Assembly: GCA_903899795.1 (NCBI GenBank)
Contig: CAIUKX010000289.1
Coordinates: forward strand, 1 to 17,393
Length of the DNA: 17,393 nucleotides
Origin: an uncultured Flavobacteriales bacterium
GTDB taxonomy: Bacteria > Bacteroidota > Bacteroidia > Flavobacteriales_D > Crocinitomicaceae
Reading direction: 5' to 3'
The stretch's first letter is position 1, and every line of letters begins with the position of its first letter. Below the pieces are notes generated by a model. It saw only the letters and a list, made by a program, of their open reading frames with translations. It had not been told where the DNA came from and did no database searches. Position numbers and translations under genes: made by a program. Of this stretch, positions 1 to 8,510 are shown piece after piece.

Positions 1-1128
1 GATAAAATAAGTGATCGAGCTAAAACTGTCCTTAAATTCATTGAGAGAATACTAAATGAGTCCAATCCATTAATAATTAATGATCAGATTTCAATTGAAA
101 TTATTTATTCAAAGCCTCTAATACAAACTTTTGAAAACTACCAGTTAAATTATTATGAAAAAGATCATCGATTATTAGTTTCAATGCTAGAATACCAGAG
201 AGAAAATCCTGAAGCAATTATTTATTTATGTTCTGCTGATATAGGTCCCAGAATTTCGGCTAAAAGATTTAATATTCAGACAATAAACCTAGATGATAAG
301 TATAAGCTCCCCGAAGAATCAACTGAAGAACAAAAATTAATCAAAAAATTACAAAAAGAAAATAATCAATTAAAATCTATCATGCCTAAGCTAGATTTAA
401 AATTTAGTAATTACACAGAACTTATCAAATTATGTATTCCACAAAAGAACATAAAAACTATTGATGAATTTACAGATCGTAGGATGTACCGTTTGAAATC
501 TTGCACTCCATTAATTCAAAAATCTAATCAAAATCCTATTTTCGCTCTAACTTCATTAACACTTTCGTCTGATCAAATTGATAGTTACAATACAAAACTC
601 TTGACATACTATGAAGTTTGTGAGCAACACTGTCGAGAAGTTGCTTATGACTATTATCAAAAAAAATCATTATCCTTCAATTTATATTTTTTACTGACAA
701 ATGAAGGTACTTCACCAGCAGATGCAATTGATATTCAATTAATTTTTCCCGATGGTTTTAGTATAAGAGATAATAAAAGCTTCCAAGCCGAAGAACCTAA
801 ATTACCAGAACCACCTCGAAAACCAAAATCAAGAATTGACTTCTTTCCAAATAATGAGAGTGAACTAAAACCCAGTTCTTTATTTAACAATCTAATATCT
901 GATGATTCAACAACAACACAGAATTCACAAACTATTACAATAACAAATAATAATTGTGTCAATTATTATTTAAAAGTTCTAAAACATTCATTTAATAGCG
1001 AACTAGTTCCAGTTACGATTTATTACAACAATGTTAGTGAAATAAAAAATTTCCATATTTCCTTCAAAATTACCGCCAACAATACTCCCATTCCGATTGA
1101 AGGGAAATTAAATGTCGTGTTTGAATAA
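1..1128 (+). CDS. Probable PIN-like nuclease-domain protein, 5' end outside window
   Basis: The reading frame is open from base 1 without a stop, so the gene begins left of the window; 375 residues are visible. Residues about 45-90 look like the C-terminal half of a PIN domain: an acidic D55 begins a helix (DHRLLVSMLEYQ), followed by a beta strand ending in S-A-D (D80) and then an ISAKRFNI helix, which matches the pattern of late PIN acidic positions. The family normally cuts RNA with Mg2+, but the first active-site residues are off the window. Residues about 105-125 form a charged coiled coil (EEQKLIKKLQKENNQLK). The rest, after about 215, is beta-rich with an N-E-G-T-S-P-A-D-A segment and a proline/lysine-rich linker (EPPRKPKS), resembling an Ig-like or sandwich fold. 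Local GC is low (two lines I counted gave 33% and 25%). The PIN call is inference; I do not recognise the C-terminal domain. Confidence 0.6.
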   Translation, partial: DKISDRAKTVLKFIERILNESNPLIINDQISIEIIYSKPLIQTFENYQLNYYEKDHRLLVSMLEYQRENPEAIIYLCSADIGPRISAKRFNIQTINLDDKYKLPEESTEEQKLIKKLQKENNQLKSIMPKLDLKFSNYTELIKLCIPQKNIKTIDEFTDRRMYRLKSCTPLIQKSNQNPIFALTSLTLSSDQIDSYNTKLLTYYEVCEQHCREVAYDYYQKKSLSFNLYFLLTNEGTSPADAIDIQLIFPDGFSIRDNKSFQAEEPKLPEPPRKPKSRIDFFPNNESELKPSSLFNNLISDDSTTTQNSQTITITNNNCVNYYLKVLKHSFNSELVPVTIYYNNVSEIKNFHISFKITANNTPIPIEGKLNVVFE

Positions 1129-1244
1129 ATCCTCAAAATTTTATTTACCATTCAAAACTCAATGAAGTAAATCAGGTTTTACGATTGATATCATTTCCTC
1201 GTTCTTCGATTCATCTCTATTTTATCTAAAACAACTTAGTCCTG
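1129..1244. other. Convergent intergenic spacer, nothing recognised
   Basis: This short AT-rich stretch lies between the stop of the plus-strand PIN-like gene and the restored stop of the TPR gene. I see a small imperfect stem (GTAAA near 1166 with TTTAC a few bases on) but no T-run after it, so I do not call a terminator. Confidence 0.4.
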
Positions 1245-1382
1245 TTATCGATAATTCTTCAGTTCATCATCTAATAAACTTAAAATATCTTCAGCATCAG
1301 CTTTAGATGGAAACTTACTCATATTCGCATTTAGATCCTCAATTGCACCTTCGAATGTATCCTTAGGGACATCTGTTTTTTT
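1245..1382 (-). other. Displaced C-terminal coding segment of the TPR gene and A7 slip site
   Basis: The minus strand carries seven consecutive A residues (complement of 1376-1382) directly after an ACx codon, giving the pattern A AAA AAA in the zero frame. If the ribosome or the sequence gains one base here, translation continues T-D-V-P-K-D-T-F-E-G-A-I-E-D-L and ends with LLDDELKNYR and a TAA at 1247-1245. The repaired protein would have exactly 303 residues, and the added sequence is acidic, helical and a natural continuation of the last TPR. The zero frame instead ends at a TAA at 1333-1331 after a compositionally poor tail. Programmed frameshifting, a real inactivating deletion and a homopolymer sequencing error all fit. 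Confidence 0.65.
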
Positions 1383-2155
1383 GTTATTCCAATCGCTTTA
1401 ACATATTCGTCTAATGCTATTTTTGTTTGTCCCAAAATGAGATACGATAATGCAATATTGAATTGAAAAACGCCTAAAGTATTATCAATTTCCAAAGCTT
1501 TCTTACTTAACTCGATACATTTATTATAATCGCCTCTTTCAAATGCTTTCCAACCCAAATTCCCCATAGCTACTGCTTCACTTTCTTGTTCCGATTCTTC
1601 TAAAACAATTGCAACTACTTCAAGATAAATATTAACGCCATCTATTTCACTTGGGTTTTTTAATCCCAAATAATGTGTTCCTTGTGGAAAATTATTTATT
1701 GGTACTACAGCATGTTTAGTATTAGTAAGTGTTCCTTCTCTATAAAAAGAATATGTTCCTCCATTCAAATCAACTTTCCTAAGAAAAGCATCGCTATTTT
1801 CTTGATCCATCAAATATGCTTCAATTATAGCTGAACCAGAAGGGATTTTAATTAATGAAACAATATCACTAGTCAATCCGGTAGGATCAATTGCCAACGC
1901 AGCTAATTGAGCTAATAAATTTAGATTTTGAGCACCACTTTGTCCCGGTGTAGTTGAAAAACTATAATACCATGAAACGGTATTCTCTGGTAAAGTTATT
2001 GGAATTGTGGTTCTCGATTTTCCTCCAAAAGAAGCATTTACTCCCCCGTTAAGATAAATACTTCTTTGAGATACAACTGACACTGCTTTTCTCTCGAATG
2101 TTTGTCCACTAACAGTAAAAGCAGACATTAATAAAGCAAACAAGCAAAACTTCAT
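1331..2155 (-). CDS. Exported TPR-repeat protein, C-terminus lost by frameshift
   Basis: I chose the ATG at 2155 because it gives a typical signal peptide (MKFCLFALLMSAFTVSG, then QTF); the open frame extends upstream to 2203, but that would bury the signal peptide behind 16 residues. The zero-frame product is 274 residues. Mature residues up to about 195 are a beta-rich region I do not recognise, with an S-W-Y-Y-S-F-S-T-T segment. Residues about 200-265 are two tetratricopeptide repeats (AVAMGNLGWKAFERGDY, then a helix pair ending in LDEYVKAIG), which usually bind protein partners. The last 15 residues after ITKK do not look like TPR sequence; reading the -1 frame from an A7 run restores a plausible ending (see 1245-1382). 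The protein is probably periplasmic or envelope-associated. The gene stands alone: the nuo terminator lies 152 bases upstream of its start and the plus-strand gene converges on it. Confidence 0.7.
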   Translation of the reverse strand: MKFCLFALLMSAFTVSGQTFERKAVSVVSQRSIYLNGGVNASFGGKSRTTIPITLPENTVSWYYSFSTTPGQSGAQNLNLLAQLAALAIDPTGLTSDIVSLIKIPSGSAIIEAYLMDQENSDAFLRKVDLNGGTYSFYREGTLTNTKHAVVPINNFPQGTHYLGLKNPSEIDGVNIYLEVVAIVLEESEQESEAVAMGNLGWKAFERGDYNKCIELSKKALEIDNTLGVFQFNIALSYLILGQTKIALDEYVKAIGITKKQMSLRIHSKVQLRI

Positions 2156-2231
2156 AATCAAAATATTAATTTCTTGCAAAACTACTGACATAAACCGAAA
2201 CAAAATAGAGTATAACTACGCATTATTTTTC

Positions 2232-2243
2232 GCGGTATTCCGC
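2232..2243. repeat. Small perfect palindromic stem GCGG-TATT-CCGC
   Basis: A 4-bp GC stem with a four-base loop stands out in an AT-rich spacer between the nuo terminator and the TPR gene, about 80 bases upstream of the TPR start codon. It might be an operator or part of the promoter region of that gene, but it is short enough to be chance. Confidence 0.3.
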
Positions 2244-2307
2244 AATTTTGGGATTAAGCCAATTCAAGCAATTAACGTAAATTGCTTCATTTGAAAAATG
2301 TAAAAAC

Positions 2308-2336
2308 AAAAAAAGCCCTCCCAATCGGGAAGGCTT
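2308..2336 (-). terminator. Intrinsic terminator of the nuo operon
   Basis: Read on the minus strand this is an A-A-G-C-C-U-U-C-C-C stem, a GAUU loop, then G-G-G-A-G-G-G-C-U-U, followed by a run of U. All ten stem positions pair if one U-G wobble is allowed; on the plus strand the same position is a C-A mismatch, so the hairpin is better in the nuo direction. It begins 22 bases after the nuoN stop codon. This is what one expects at the end of a long operon in Bacteroidota. Confidence 0.88.
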
Positions 2337-2358
2337 CCATATCTTTTTAAAGTTTTTC

Positions 2359-3720
2359 TTACAAGTATCCAAGTACTGCTCCGCCGAACAACAAGCCTGC
2401 AACGCAAACTGCCATTACGAACCATTGGATCGGTGTTACTTCCAAGTGACCTGTGTTGGTATTGTCTTCTTTGGATGCCACTGTCATGATCATTTTCAAA
2501 TAGTAGTAAATTCCAATTCCTGAGTTAGCAATAGCAATGATCACCAATGTTGGGTATTGAGAGATCGCTCCTGAGAAGATCAGGTATTTTCCGAAGAATC
2601 CTACCAAAGGTGGTACACCTGCTAAAGACAACAATGCCAAGACTGCTACAAATCCTAAGATTGGATTGCGTCGCGCCAAGCCTTTGAATGCTTCAATGTT
2701 GTCTTCTTCGTCGTCGATGATCGTTGAAATGGTAATCAATGCCAGAATAGAAAAACCATACGAGAACAGGTAGAACAATAAGTTCTGCTCGCTCATCGGG
2801 CTTTCTGTCATGATTGCCAATAAAGCATATCCTACGTGTGTAATACTTGAATACGCCAAAAGTCGCTTGAACTTCAATTGTCCCAAAGCGGACAAGTTAC
2901 CTACAAACATGGTCAGGATGGCCAAGACCATCAAGGCCGGTGCCCAGAAGTCATGAATCGCCGGGAATACGCTTCCAAACAATTTCATAAAGGCTCCAAA
3001 TGCCGCCAGTTTCACAACAGCTGCCATGTAACCCGTTACAACCGTCGGACTTCCTGCATATACATCCGGACTCCAGAAATGGAACGGTGCTGCACCAACT
3101 TTGAACAAGAAAGCTGCCATGATCAGCAATACTCCTACTTTCAACAAAGAAGAATCTGTTTCGCCTGCATTGATATTCATCGCAATTTCATTCAAATCAA
3201 ATGATCCTACTGCTCCGTATACCCACGCAATTCCGAATAATAAAACTCCTGTTGCGAATGCTCCTGTCAAGAAGTATTTCAAGGAAGCTTCTGCTGAATA
3301 AGCGTCTTTCTTTTTACTTCCTGCCAATACATAAATCGGAATGGAAAGGATTTCCAAGCCAATGAAGAACATGAACATATCGGTGAATGAAACTATACAC
3401 AGTGCTCCTGTTAATGAAAACAAGAACAAGGCTACGTAATCTCCGGTGTGATCCAATTGCTCTTTGAAGGACTTGTAACCTACAAGAATGGATAAGAAAG
3501 TAAACAAAACTGCAACCAGCGAATATGAAATCGCGGTGTGATCAAAGGAAAGACCTTTGTATGCCAGTAAATTGTAAGGATGATTCCATTGATTCAACAA
3601 CAAAGCCGCAGCAATGAGCAATCCAAGAAGCGATGTACCTAAAACCAACATCGGCTTTCTCATGAAAGCAACAAAGAGGGAAATTAAACCGGTAATAAAA
3701 ATGACTATAAGAGCGTCCAT
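2359..3720 (-). CDS. nuoN: NADH-quinone oxidoreductase subunit N
   Basis: NuoN is one of the three antiporter-like subunits of the membrane arm of complex I and is thought to move one proton per NADH. The product has 453 residues, a normal length, and is a string of hydrophobic helices (about 13-14). The conserved charged positions expected of the family are visible: E123 in GLEILSIPIY, K207 in FLFKVGAAPFHFWSPDVYAG, H214 in the same loop and K237 in AAVVKLAAFG. Start is an ATG 23 bases after the nuoM stop. It is the last gene of the operon and is followed by the terminator at 2308-2336. Confidence 0.97.
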   Translation of the reverse strand: MDALIVIFITGLISLFVAFMRKPMLVLGTSLLGLLIAAALLLNQWNHPYNLLAYKGLSFDHTAISYSLVAVLFTFLSILVGYKSFKEQLDHTGDYVALFLFSLTGALCIVSFTDMFMFFIGLEILSIPIYVLAGSKKKDAYSAEASLKYFLTGAFATGVLLFGIAWVYGAVGSFDLNEIAMNINAGETDSSLLKVGVLLIMAAFLFKVGAAPFHFWSPDVYAGSPTVVTGYMAAVVKLAAFGAFMKLFGSVFPAIHDFWAPALMVLAILTMFVGNLSALGQLKFKRLLAYSSITHVGYALLAIMTESPMSEQNLLFYLFSYGFSILALITISTIIDDEEDNIEAFKGLARRNPILGFVAVLALLSLAGVPPLVGFFGKYLIFSGAISQYPTLVIIAIANSGIGIYYYLKMIMTVASKEDNTNTGHLEVTPIQWFVMAVCVAGLLFGGAVLGYL

Positions 3721-3743
3721 ATTCTTTATCTAAAGTATTAATC

Positions 3744-5162
3744 TTATTTAATTGTTTGAATCAAGTTGTCGATGCTTGGTCCTACGAAATCGATCATCGC
3801 CTGCGGATATACTCCGAAAACAAGGATCAACACCATGATGATCAAAAATGCCAGCCACTCGTTCAAAGCTAAATCAGCGAAAGGCGAAGCTTTTGGTGCT
3901 CCGAACATACTCAACTGGTAAGCGCGTAATGTATAAACGGCTCCGATGATCAGGGTTGTTCCTGCGATTACACCCACTAACCAGTTGTAGGAATAAACTC
4001 CTTTCAACAACATGAATTCTCCGATGAATCCACTGGAGAGCGGAACGGAAACGGAAGCCAATGCCAATACACCGAACATGAATGCAAATTTCGGAGCTTG
4101 TTTCGCAATACCTCCCAAATCATTCAGGTTACGTGTTCCTAATCGTTGTTCGAAAATGTCTGCCGCTAAGAACAATCCAACTGCTACCAAACTGTGGTTG
4201 GCCATTTGAATGAATACCGCTGACCAGTTATCGTGAGAAATCAAAATTGCTCCTGCTGCAATCAAACCAACGTGACTGATCGATGCGAAAGCAAACAAGC
4301 GCTTGATATCCGATTGTTTGATCGCCAAAACTCCTGCGTAAACAACTCCGATAATTCCTAATACAACAACTATTTTGGTCATATCCGGCAATGCTTCAGG
4401 AGCCAATGGAACTAACCAACGAATCATTCCGTACAATGCCATTTTCAACATCAAAGCGGATAACAACATGGTTCCTGCCATCGGTGAAGCTGTATAGGTA
4501 TCCGGCTGCCATGTATGGAAAGGAAACAAAGGAATTTTAATGGCAAACGCGAGGAAGAATCCTGCGAAAATCCAATAGGCTGCTTTCGCTGTCAGGGTAA
4601 CCGCTACCAAATCTTCGTGAGCAAAAGTGGCTGCACTTGCTTTGATAGCCATTAAAGAAGCTAACATAGCCAACGATCCTACGAATGTGTAAATGAAGAA
4701 TTTCATCAATGCTTTCTTTCTTTCGGACGAACCGAACCACAAAGCGATTAAGAATACAGGAATCAAAGTTATTTCCCAGAAGATGTAGAACATCAATCCG
4801 TCGAATGCCGTGAACACACCTACCAAAGCTGCCTGCATCAGGAACACCAAAGCGGTAAATGATTTATTCGTAGCCAACGTACGGTTGTAGTTACTCAATA
4901 AGATGATGAACGTAATCAAATTCGTCAGCACCACCATGAATAAACTCATTCCGTCGTACCCCATTTTGAAGGTTAGACCAAAACTTGTGACCATGTGTGG
5001 ATCGAAAATCGTTTTGAATCCGGTTACATCAAATGAAACCATCGCAACGACAGATAAAATGAGCGAAACTGCTCCTCCGATTAATGCGTATTGTCGCATG
5101 AAATTACTTGGTACAACCAGCGCAATTAAAGCGAATAAACAAGGTATTATTAAAAGTTCCAA
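3744..5162 (-). CDS. nuoM: NADH-quinone oxidoreductase subunit M
   Basis: NuoM is an antiporter-like proton-channel subunit in the middle of the complex I membrane arm. The product has 472 residues with about 14 membrane helices. Key residues are present: E130 in the FWEITLIP motif, K209 (AIKIPLFPFHTWQPD), H216 and K240 (ALMLKMALYG). The start appears to be TTG at 5162: an in-frame TAA lies five codons upstream and no ATG occurs between, while the next in-frame ATG (residue 22) would delete the first membrane helix. The TTG lies four bases after the nuoL stop, so translation probably depends on coupling to nuoL. Confidence 0.96.
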   Translation of the reverse strand: MELLIIPCLFALIALVVPSNFMRQYALIGGAVSLILSVVAMVSFDVTGFKTIFDPHMVTSFGLTFKMGYDGMSLFMVVLTNLITFIILLSNYNRTLATNKSFTALVFLMQAALVGVFTAFDGLMFYIFWEITLIPVFLIALWFGSSERKKALMKFFIYTFVGSLAMLASLMAIKASAATFAHEDLVAVTLTAKAAYWIFAGFFLAFAIKIPLFPFHTWQPDTYTASPMAGTMLLSALMLKMALYGMIRWLVPLAPEALPDMTKIVVVLGIIGVVYAGVLAIKQSDIKRLFAFASISHVGLIAAGAILISHDNWSAVFIQMANHSLVAVGLFLAADIFEQRLGTRNLNDLGGIAKQAPKFAFMFGVLALASVSVPLSSGFIGEFMLLKGVYSYNWLVGVIAGTTLIIGAVYTLRAYQLSMFGAPKASPFADLALNEWLAFLIIMVLILVFGVYPQAMIDFVGPSIDNLIQTIK

Positions 5163-5166
5163 AGCT

Positions 5167-7098
5167 TTATATATTTACAGTAAGAAGATAATAAACAACC
5201 AATCCGACGATTCCGAAAACCATCCATAAGATATACCAATCCGTTTTACCGGTTTGCCATTTTTTCACTAATTCGCCTGAATATTCAATGGTTTTGGTAG
5301 ATCCTGAAATGATTCCATTCAAAATCACCAATTCGAATACCTGATGTCCTTTCACCGACATCCATTCAATCGGACGAACAAATAATGTGTTGTATATTTC
5401 ATCGAAATACAATTTGTTAGCGGAAGTCAATTCCCAACCTCTCAATTGTTCATCGTTTACCGGCAATTGCGGTCGAACTACATAAACTCTGTAGGTAATG
5501 ATCAAAACCAATAAGAAAGCTGCTACAGCCACTGCCATTAATCCTAAAATGGTATTGGCACTCATTTCGGAATGTTGGATCAAATCCAATCCTCTTGTGT
5601 TATGCGCTAAATGGTGCGACAACCAATGTGTCCCGTTTTTTAAGAAAATTCCAGGAAGGTTCAAGATTCCTCCGAAAATGGAAAGAACAGCCAGAACAAT
5701 TAACGGAAGTGTCATCGAAGGCGGACTTTCGTGTAAATGATGTTCCTGATCTTTTGTTCCTCTGAATGAACCATGGAAAACCACGAAGTACATTCTCAAC
5801 ATATAGATCGCTGTTAACATGGCACTGATCATCAATAAAACATAGATCAATGTGCTATGCTCGAAAGCATGACCGATGATCTCATCTTTGGAGTAGAAAC
5901 CTGACATCAACGGGAAACCTGAAATTGCCAATGTACCGATCAAGAATGTAATATGTGTTACAGGAATTTTAGACTTCAAACCTCCCATCATACGGATATC
6001 CTGTTCATCGGACATCGCGTGGATCACACTACCTGAACCTAAGAACAACAATGCTTTGAAGAAAGCGTGTGTTGTAACGTGGAACATCGCAGCCGTATAC
6101 GCTCCCATTCCCAGAGAAACAAACAATAATCCCAATTGAGAAACGGTTGAATAAGCCAATACTTTTTTGATATCGTTTTGACGAAGTGCAATGAACGCTG
6201 CAACCAAAGAAGTTGCCAATCCGATATACAACATGATGTCTTTTGTCATTTCAGCTCCCGGATGTTCGAACAAGAAGTTAGAACGAACCACCAAGAAAAT
6301 CCCTGCTGTTACCATCGTCGCTGCGTGAATCAAAGCTGAAACCGGTGTTGGTCCCGCCATCGCATCCGGCAACCAGGTGAACAATGGAATCTGAGCACTT
6401 TTTCCTGTCGCTCCAATGAACAAACAAAGTGTGATTCCGAACATCATCCAAGTCGTAACCGGAACTTGATCAATGATGATTTTATCTGCCAATTCTGTAT
6501 ATTCCAATGTTCCGAACTGAGCCAGTAACAAGAATAAACCGATCAACATTCCCAAATCACCGATCCGGTTCATGATGAACGCTTTTCGAGCAGCTAATCC
6601 GTTTAACATTCCTTTCTCAGCATCGCTGTAGTGGAATCCAATCAATAGGTAAGAACAAATCCCTACTCCTTCCCATCCGAAGAAGAGCATGAAGTAATTA
6701 CTTCCCAATACCAGGATCAACATGGCAAAGACAAATAAGTTCAAATAGGTGAAGAATTTGTAGTATCCTTCATCGTGACTCATGTACCCCATTGAGAACA
6801 AGTGAATCAATGAACCTACACCTGTGATGATCAACACCATCCAGATGGAAAGATTATCTACCAATAAACGAGCATTCAATGTGATATTCTCCAAATGCAA
6901 TACCGTAAACAAGTTGATCGTCTTCGCTTCGTGCAATTGTGAAAACACCAATAAAGCGATCCCGAAGGAAGCAAACATGGCAATTGTCGCAAGTGAACCA
7001 ACAATTTGTTTGGGTAAGTTTTTTCCGAAGATACCGTTGATGACACCACCAATCAATGGCAATGCTAAAATGAGCGGTACTAATTGTTCTATCGACAT
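5167..7098 (-). CDS. nuoL: NADH-quinone oxidoreductase subunit L
   Basis: NuoL is the distal antiporter-like subunit of complex I; its long C-terminal amphipathic helix runs along NuoM and NuoN. The product has 643 residues, in the usual range. E143 sits in the GWEGVGICSYLLIGF motif, K233 in ATGKSAQIPLFTWLPDAM and H258 in PVSALIHAATMVTAG; these match the proton-path residues known from E. coli NuoL. The C-terminal part (about residues 500-643) contains the last transmembrane segment and the expected soluble stretch before a final helix. Start is ATG, five bases after the nuoK stop. Confidence 0.98.
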   Translation of the reverse strand: MSIEQLVPLILALPLIGGVINGIFGKNLPKQIVGSLATIAMFASFGIALLVFSQLHEAKTINLFTVLHLENITLNARLLVDNLSIWMVLIITGVGSLIHLFSMGYMSHDEGYYKFFTYLNLFVFAMLILVLGSNYFMLFFGWEGVGICSYLLIGFHYSDAEKGMLNGLAARKAFIMNRIGDLGMLIGLFLLLAQFGTLEYTELADKIIIDQVPVTTWMMFGITLCLFIGATGKSAQIPLFTWLPDAMAGPTPVSALIHAATMVTAGIFLVVRSNFLFEHPGAEMTKDIMLYIGLATSLVAAFIALRQNDIKKVLAYSTVSQLGLLFVSLGMGAYTAAMFHVTTHAFFKALLFLGSGSVIHAMSDEQDIRMMGGLKSKIPVTHITFLIGTLAISGFPLMSGFYSKDEIIGHAFEHSTLIYVLLMISAMLTAIYMLRMYFVVFHGSFRGTKDQEHHLHESPPSMTLPLIVLAVLSIFGGILNLPGIFLKNGTHWLSHHLAHNTRGLDLIQHSEMSANTILGLMAVAVAAFLLVLIITYRVYVVRPQLPVNDEQLRGWELTSANKLYFDEIYNTLFVRPIEWMSVKGHQVFELVILNGIISGSTKTIEYSGELVKKWQTGKTDWYILWMVFGIVGLVVYYLLTVNI

Positions 7099-7103
7099 GC
7101 TGA

Positions 7104-7430
7104 TTATCCTTTTAATTTGTTAAATAAGCCAATATCTACTGATCTTGCATTACGGTAAATCAATACAAGGATTGATAATCCAACCGTTGCTTCCGAAGCA
7201 GCTACGACCATAATGAAAAAGACAAATAATTGTCCGTCAGATTTTCCGAAATACGTTGAAAACGCAACCAAAAGAAGATTCACAGCATTCAACATCAACT
7301 CGATGCACATCAAAAGGATGATGGCATTTTTGCGCGTCAATACACCGATCACACCGATGATGAATAGAACTGTCGCCAATACTAAGTAGTATTGAATGGA
7401 AACAGTTTGAAAAATAGATGCTAGTATCAT
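7104..7430 (-). CDS. nuoK: NADH-quinone oxidoreductase subunit K
   Basis: NuoK is a small three-helix membrane subunit of complex I, homologous to MrpC and part of the proton channel next to NuoJ. The product has 108 residues, with an N-terminus about eight residues longer than E. coli NuoK. Both membrane glutamates needed for activity in the family are present: E44 in MCIELMLNAVNL and E80 in VVAASEATVGLSILV. The LTRKN loop after helix 1 is typical. The ATG start is two bases after the nuoJ stop. Confidence 0.97.
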   Translation of the reverse strand: MILASIFQTVSIQYYLVLATVLFIIGVIGVLTRKNAIILLMCIELMLNAVNLLLVAFSTYFGKSDGQLFVFFIMVVAASEATVGLSILVLIYRNARSVDIGLFNKLKG

Positions 7431-7432
7431 AC

Positions 7433-7939
7433 TTATTCGATTATTTGTTTTTCACGTTTAGCTAAAAGAACTGCTCCAACGATTGCTGCGATAAACAAAA
7501 CCGAAGAAACTTCAAATGGAATTACATACGTTGTAAACAACTCATGTCCCAAACTTTTCACCAATCCCTGATCATCAGCAATAGATGTAGTTTCTTGAAC
7601 AGTACCTTTTCTCAAGGCAGCTACCAAAACAGTCAATAAAGATCCGCCGGCAATAACTGCTGCTGCTTTCATCGGAATAGACCCTTTCGGTTCATTTTCT
7701 TTGCTCAAGTTCAACATCATCAAAACGAAGAGAAACAAAACCATGATTGCTCCGGCGTACACAATGATGTTAACGATTGCCAAAAACTGGGCATTCATCA
7801 AAACATAATTCGCAGAAATCAAAAAGAAGGTTACCACCAAATAAAGAATGCTTCGAACAGGGTGTGGACTCAAAATAACCATCAGCGCGGAGCCAATCGT
7901 CAGACCACCTAAAATATATGCGATTATTTCTATACTCAT
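7433..7939 (-). CDS. nuoJ: NADH-quinone oxidoreductase subunit J
   Basis: NuoJ is a five-helix membrane subunit of complex I whose third helix takes part in coupling quinone reduction to proton movement. The product has 168 residues, a normal length. The conserved stretch around helix 3 (IVNIIVYAGAIMVLFLFVLMML) is present, with the YAGA bend typical of the family. The last helix ends in LLAKREKQIIE. Its ATG overlaps the nuoI stop as ATGA, so the two genes are translationally coupled. Confidence 0.96.
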   Translation of the reverse strand: MSIEIIAYILGGLTIGSALMVILSPHPVRSILYLVVTFFLISANYVLMNAQFLAIVNIIVYAGAIMVLFLFVLMMLNLSKENEPKGSIPMKAAAVIAGGSLLTVLVAALRKGTVQETTSIADDQGLVKSLGHELFTTYVIPFEVSSVLFIAAIVGAVLLAKREKQIIE

Positions 7940-8478
7940 TTCTCTTTACGTTTACCTGTTAACTGACGTCTTGAAACATCAATTCTATTATTCACATCTT
8001 CTACCAAGCGATCTTTTCCATACACGAAATCCGGACGGTTGTCGTCTGTTTTCACAATTCGGTCTGTCAGAAAAATGGCTTCTTTCGGACAAGCTTCTTC
8101 GCACAATCCGCAGAAAATACATCTCAACATGTTGATTTCATATACTTCAGCGTATTTTTCTTCACGGTATAAATGTTCTTCTCCTTTTTTACGTTCATTC
8201 GCAACCATTGTGATTGCTTCAGCTGGACATGCTACAGCACACAATCCGCAAGCTGTACAGTTTTCTCTTCCTTGCTCATCACGTTTCAAGACATGCTGTC
8301 CACGGTAAACAGGCGCAAAAACACGTTGTTCTTCCGGATATTTGATGGTGTTATTTTTACGAAACAAGTGCTTTGCCGTGATAATCATACCACCAAAAAT
8401 GGCCGGTAAATACAGTTTCTCAAGAAAAGTCATTTTCTTGTCGGAAACCATTTTACTTCTATTTGTTAAACTTTGCAT
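7936..8478 (-). CDS. nuoI: NADH-quinone oxidoreductase subunit I (ferredoxin-type)
   Basis: NuoI carries the two 4Fe-4S clusters N6a and N6b that pass electrons from NuoG to NuoB. The product has 180 residues. The first ferredoxin motif has C74, C77, C80 followed by C84-P, and the second has C120, C123, C126 followed by C130-P, so all eight ligands are present. The N-terminal helix (MTFLEKLYLPAIFGG) attaches the protein to the membrane side of the arm. I keep the first ATG; an internal ATG at residue 10 (8451) has a more purine-rich upstream and is a possible alternative. A 32-base gap to nuoH is the longest gap within the operon, and I see no hairpin in it. Confidence 0.97.
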   Translation of the reverse strand: MQSLTNRSKMVSDKKMTFLEKLYLPAIFGGMIITAKHLFRKNNTIKYPEEQRVFAPVYRGQHVLKRDEQGRENCTACGLCAVACPAEAITMVANERKKGEEHLYREEKYAEVYEINMLRCIFCGLCEEACPKEAIFLTDRIVKTDDNRPDFVYGKDRLVEDVNNRIDVSRRQLTGKRKEK

Positions 8479-8510
8479 AGTTCTTTATTATAGGCACTAT
8501 TAAACTTTCA

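Noticed and set aside
2156..2203. Upstream start for the TPR protein at 2203
   Set aside because: It would put 16 residues in front of a textbook signal peptide; the internal ATG at 2155 fits better.
2878..3204. Plus-strand 108-codon frame inside nuoN
   Set aside because: It lies fully antisense to a well-supported nuoN, is rich in Gln, Ser, Cys and Arg, and matches nothing I know; it is a shadow of the nuoN coding frame.
8479..8510. Internal promoter or terminator in the longest operon gap (nuoH-nuoI)
   Set aside because: I found no stem with a U-run and no TAnnTTTG box in these 32 bases.
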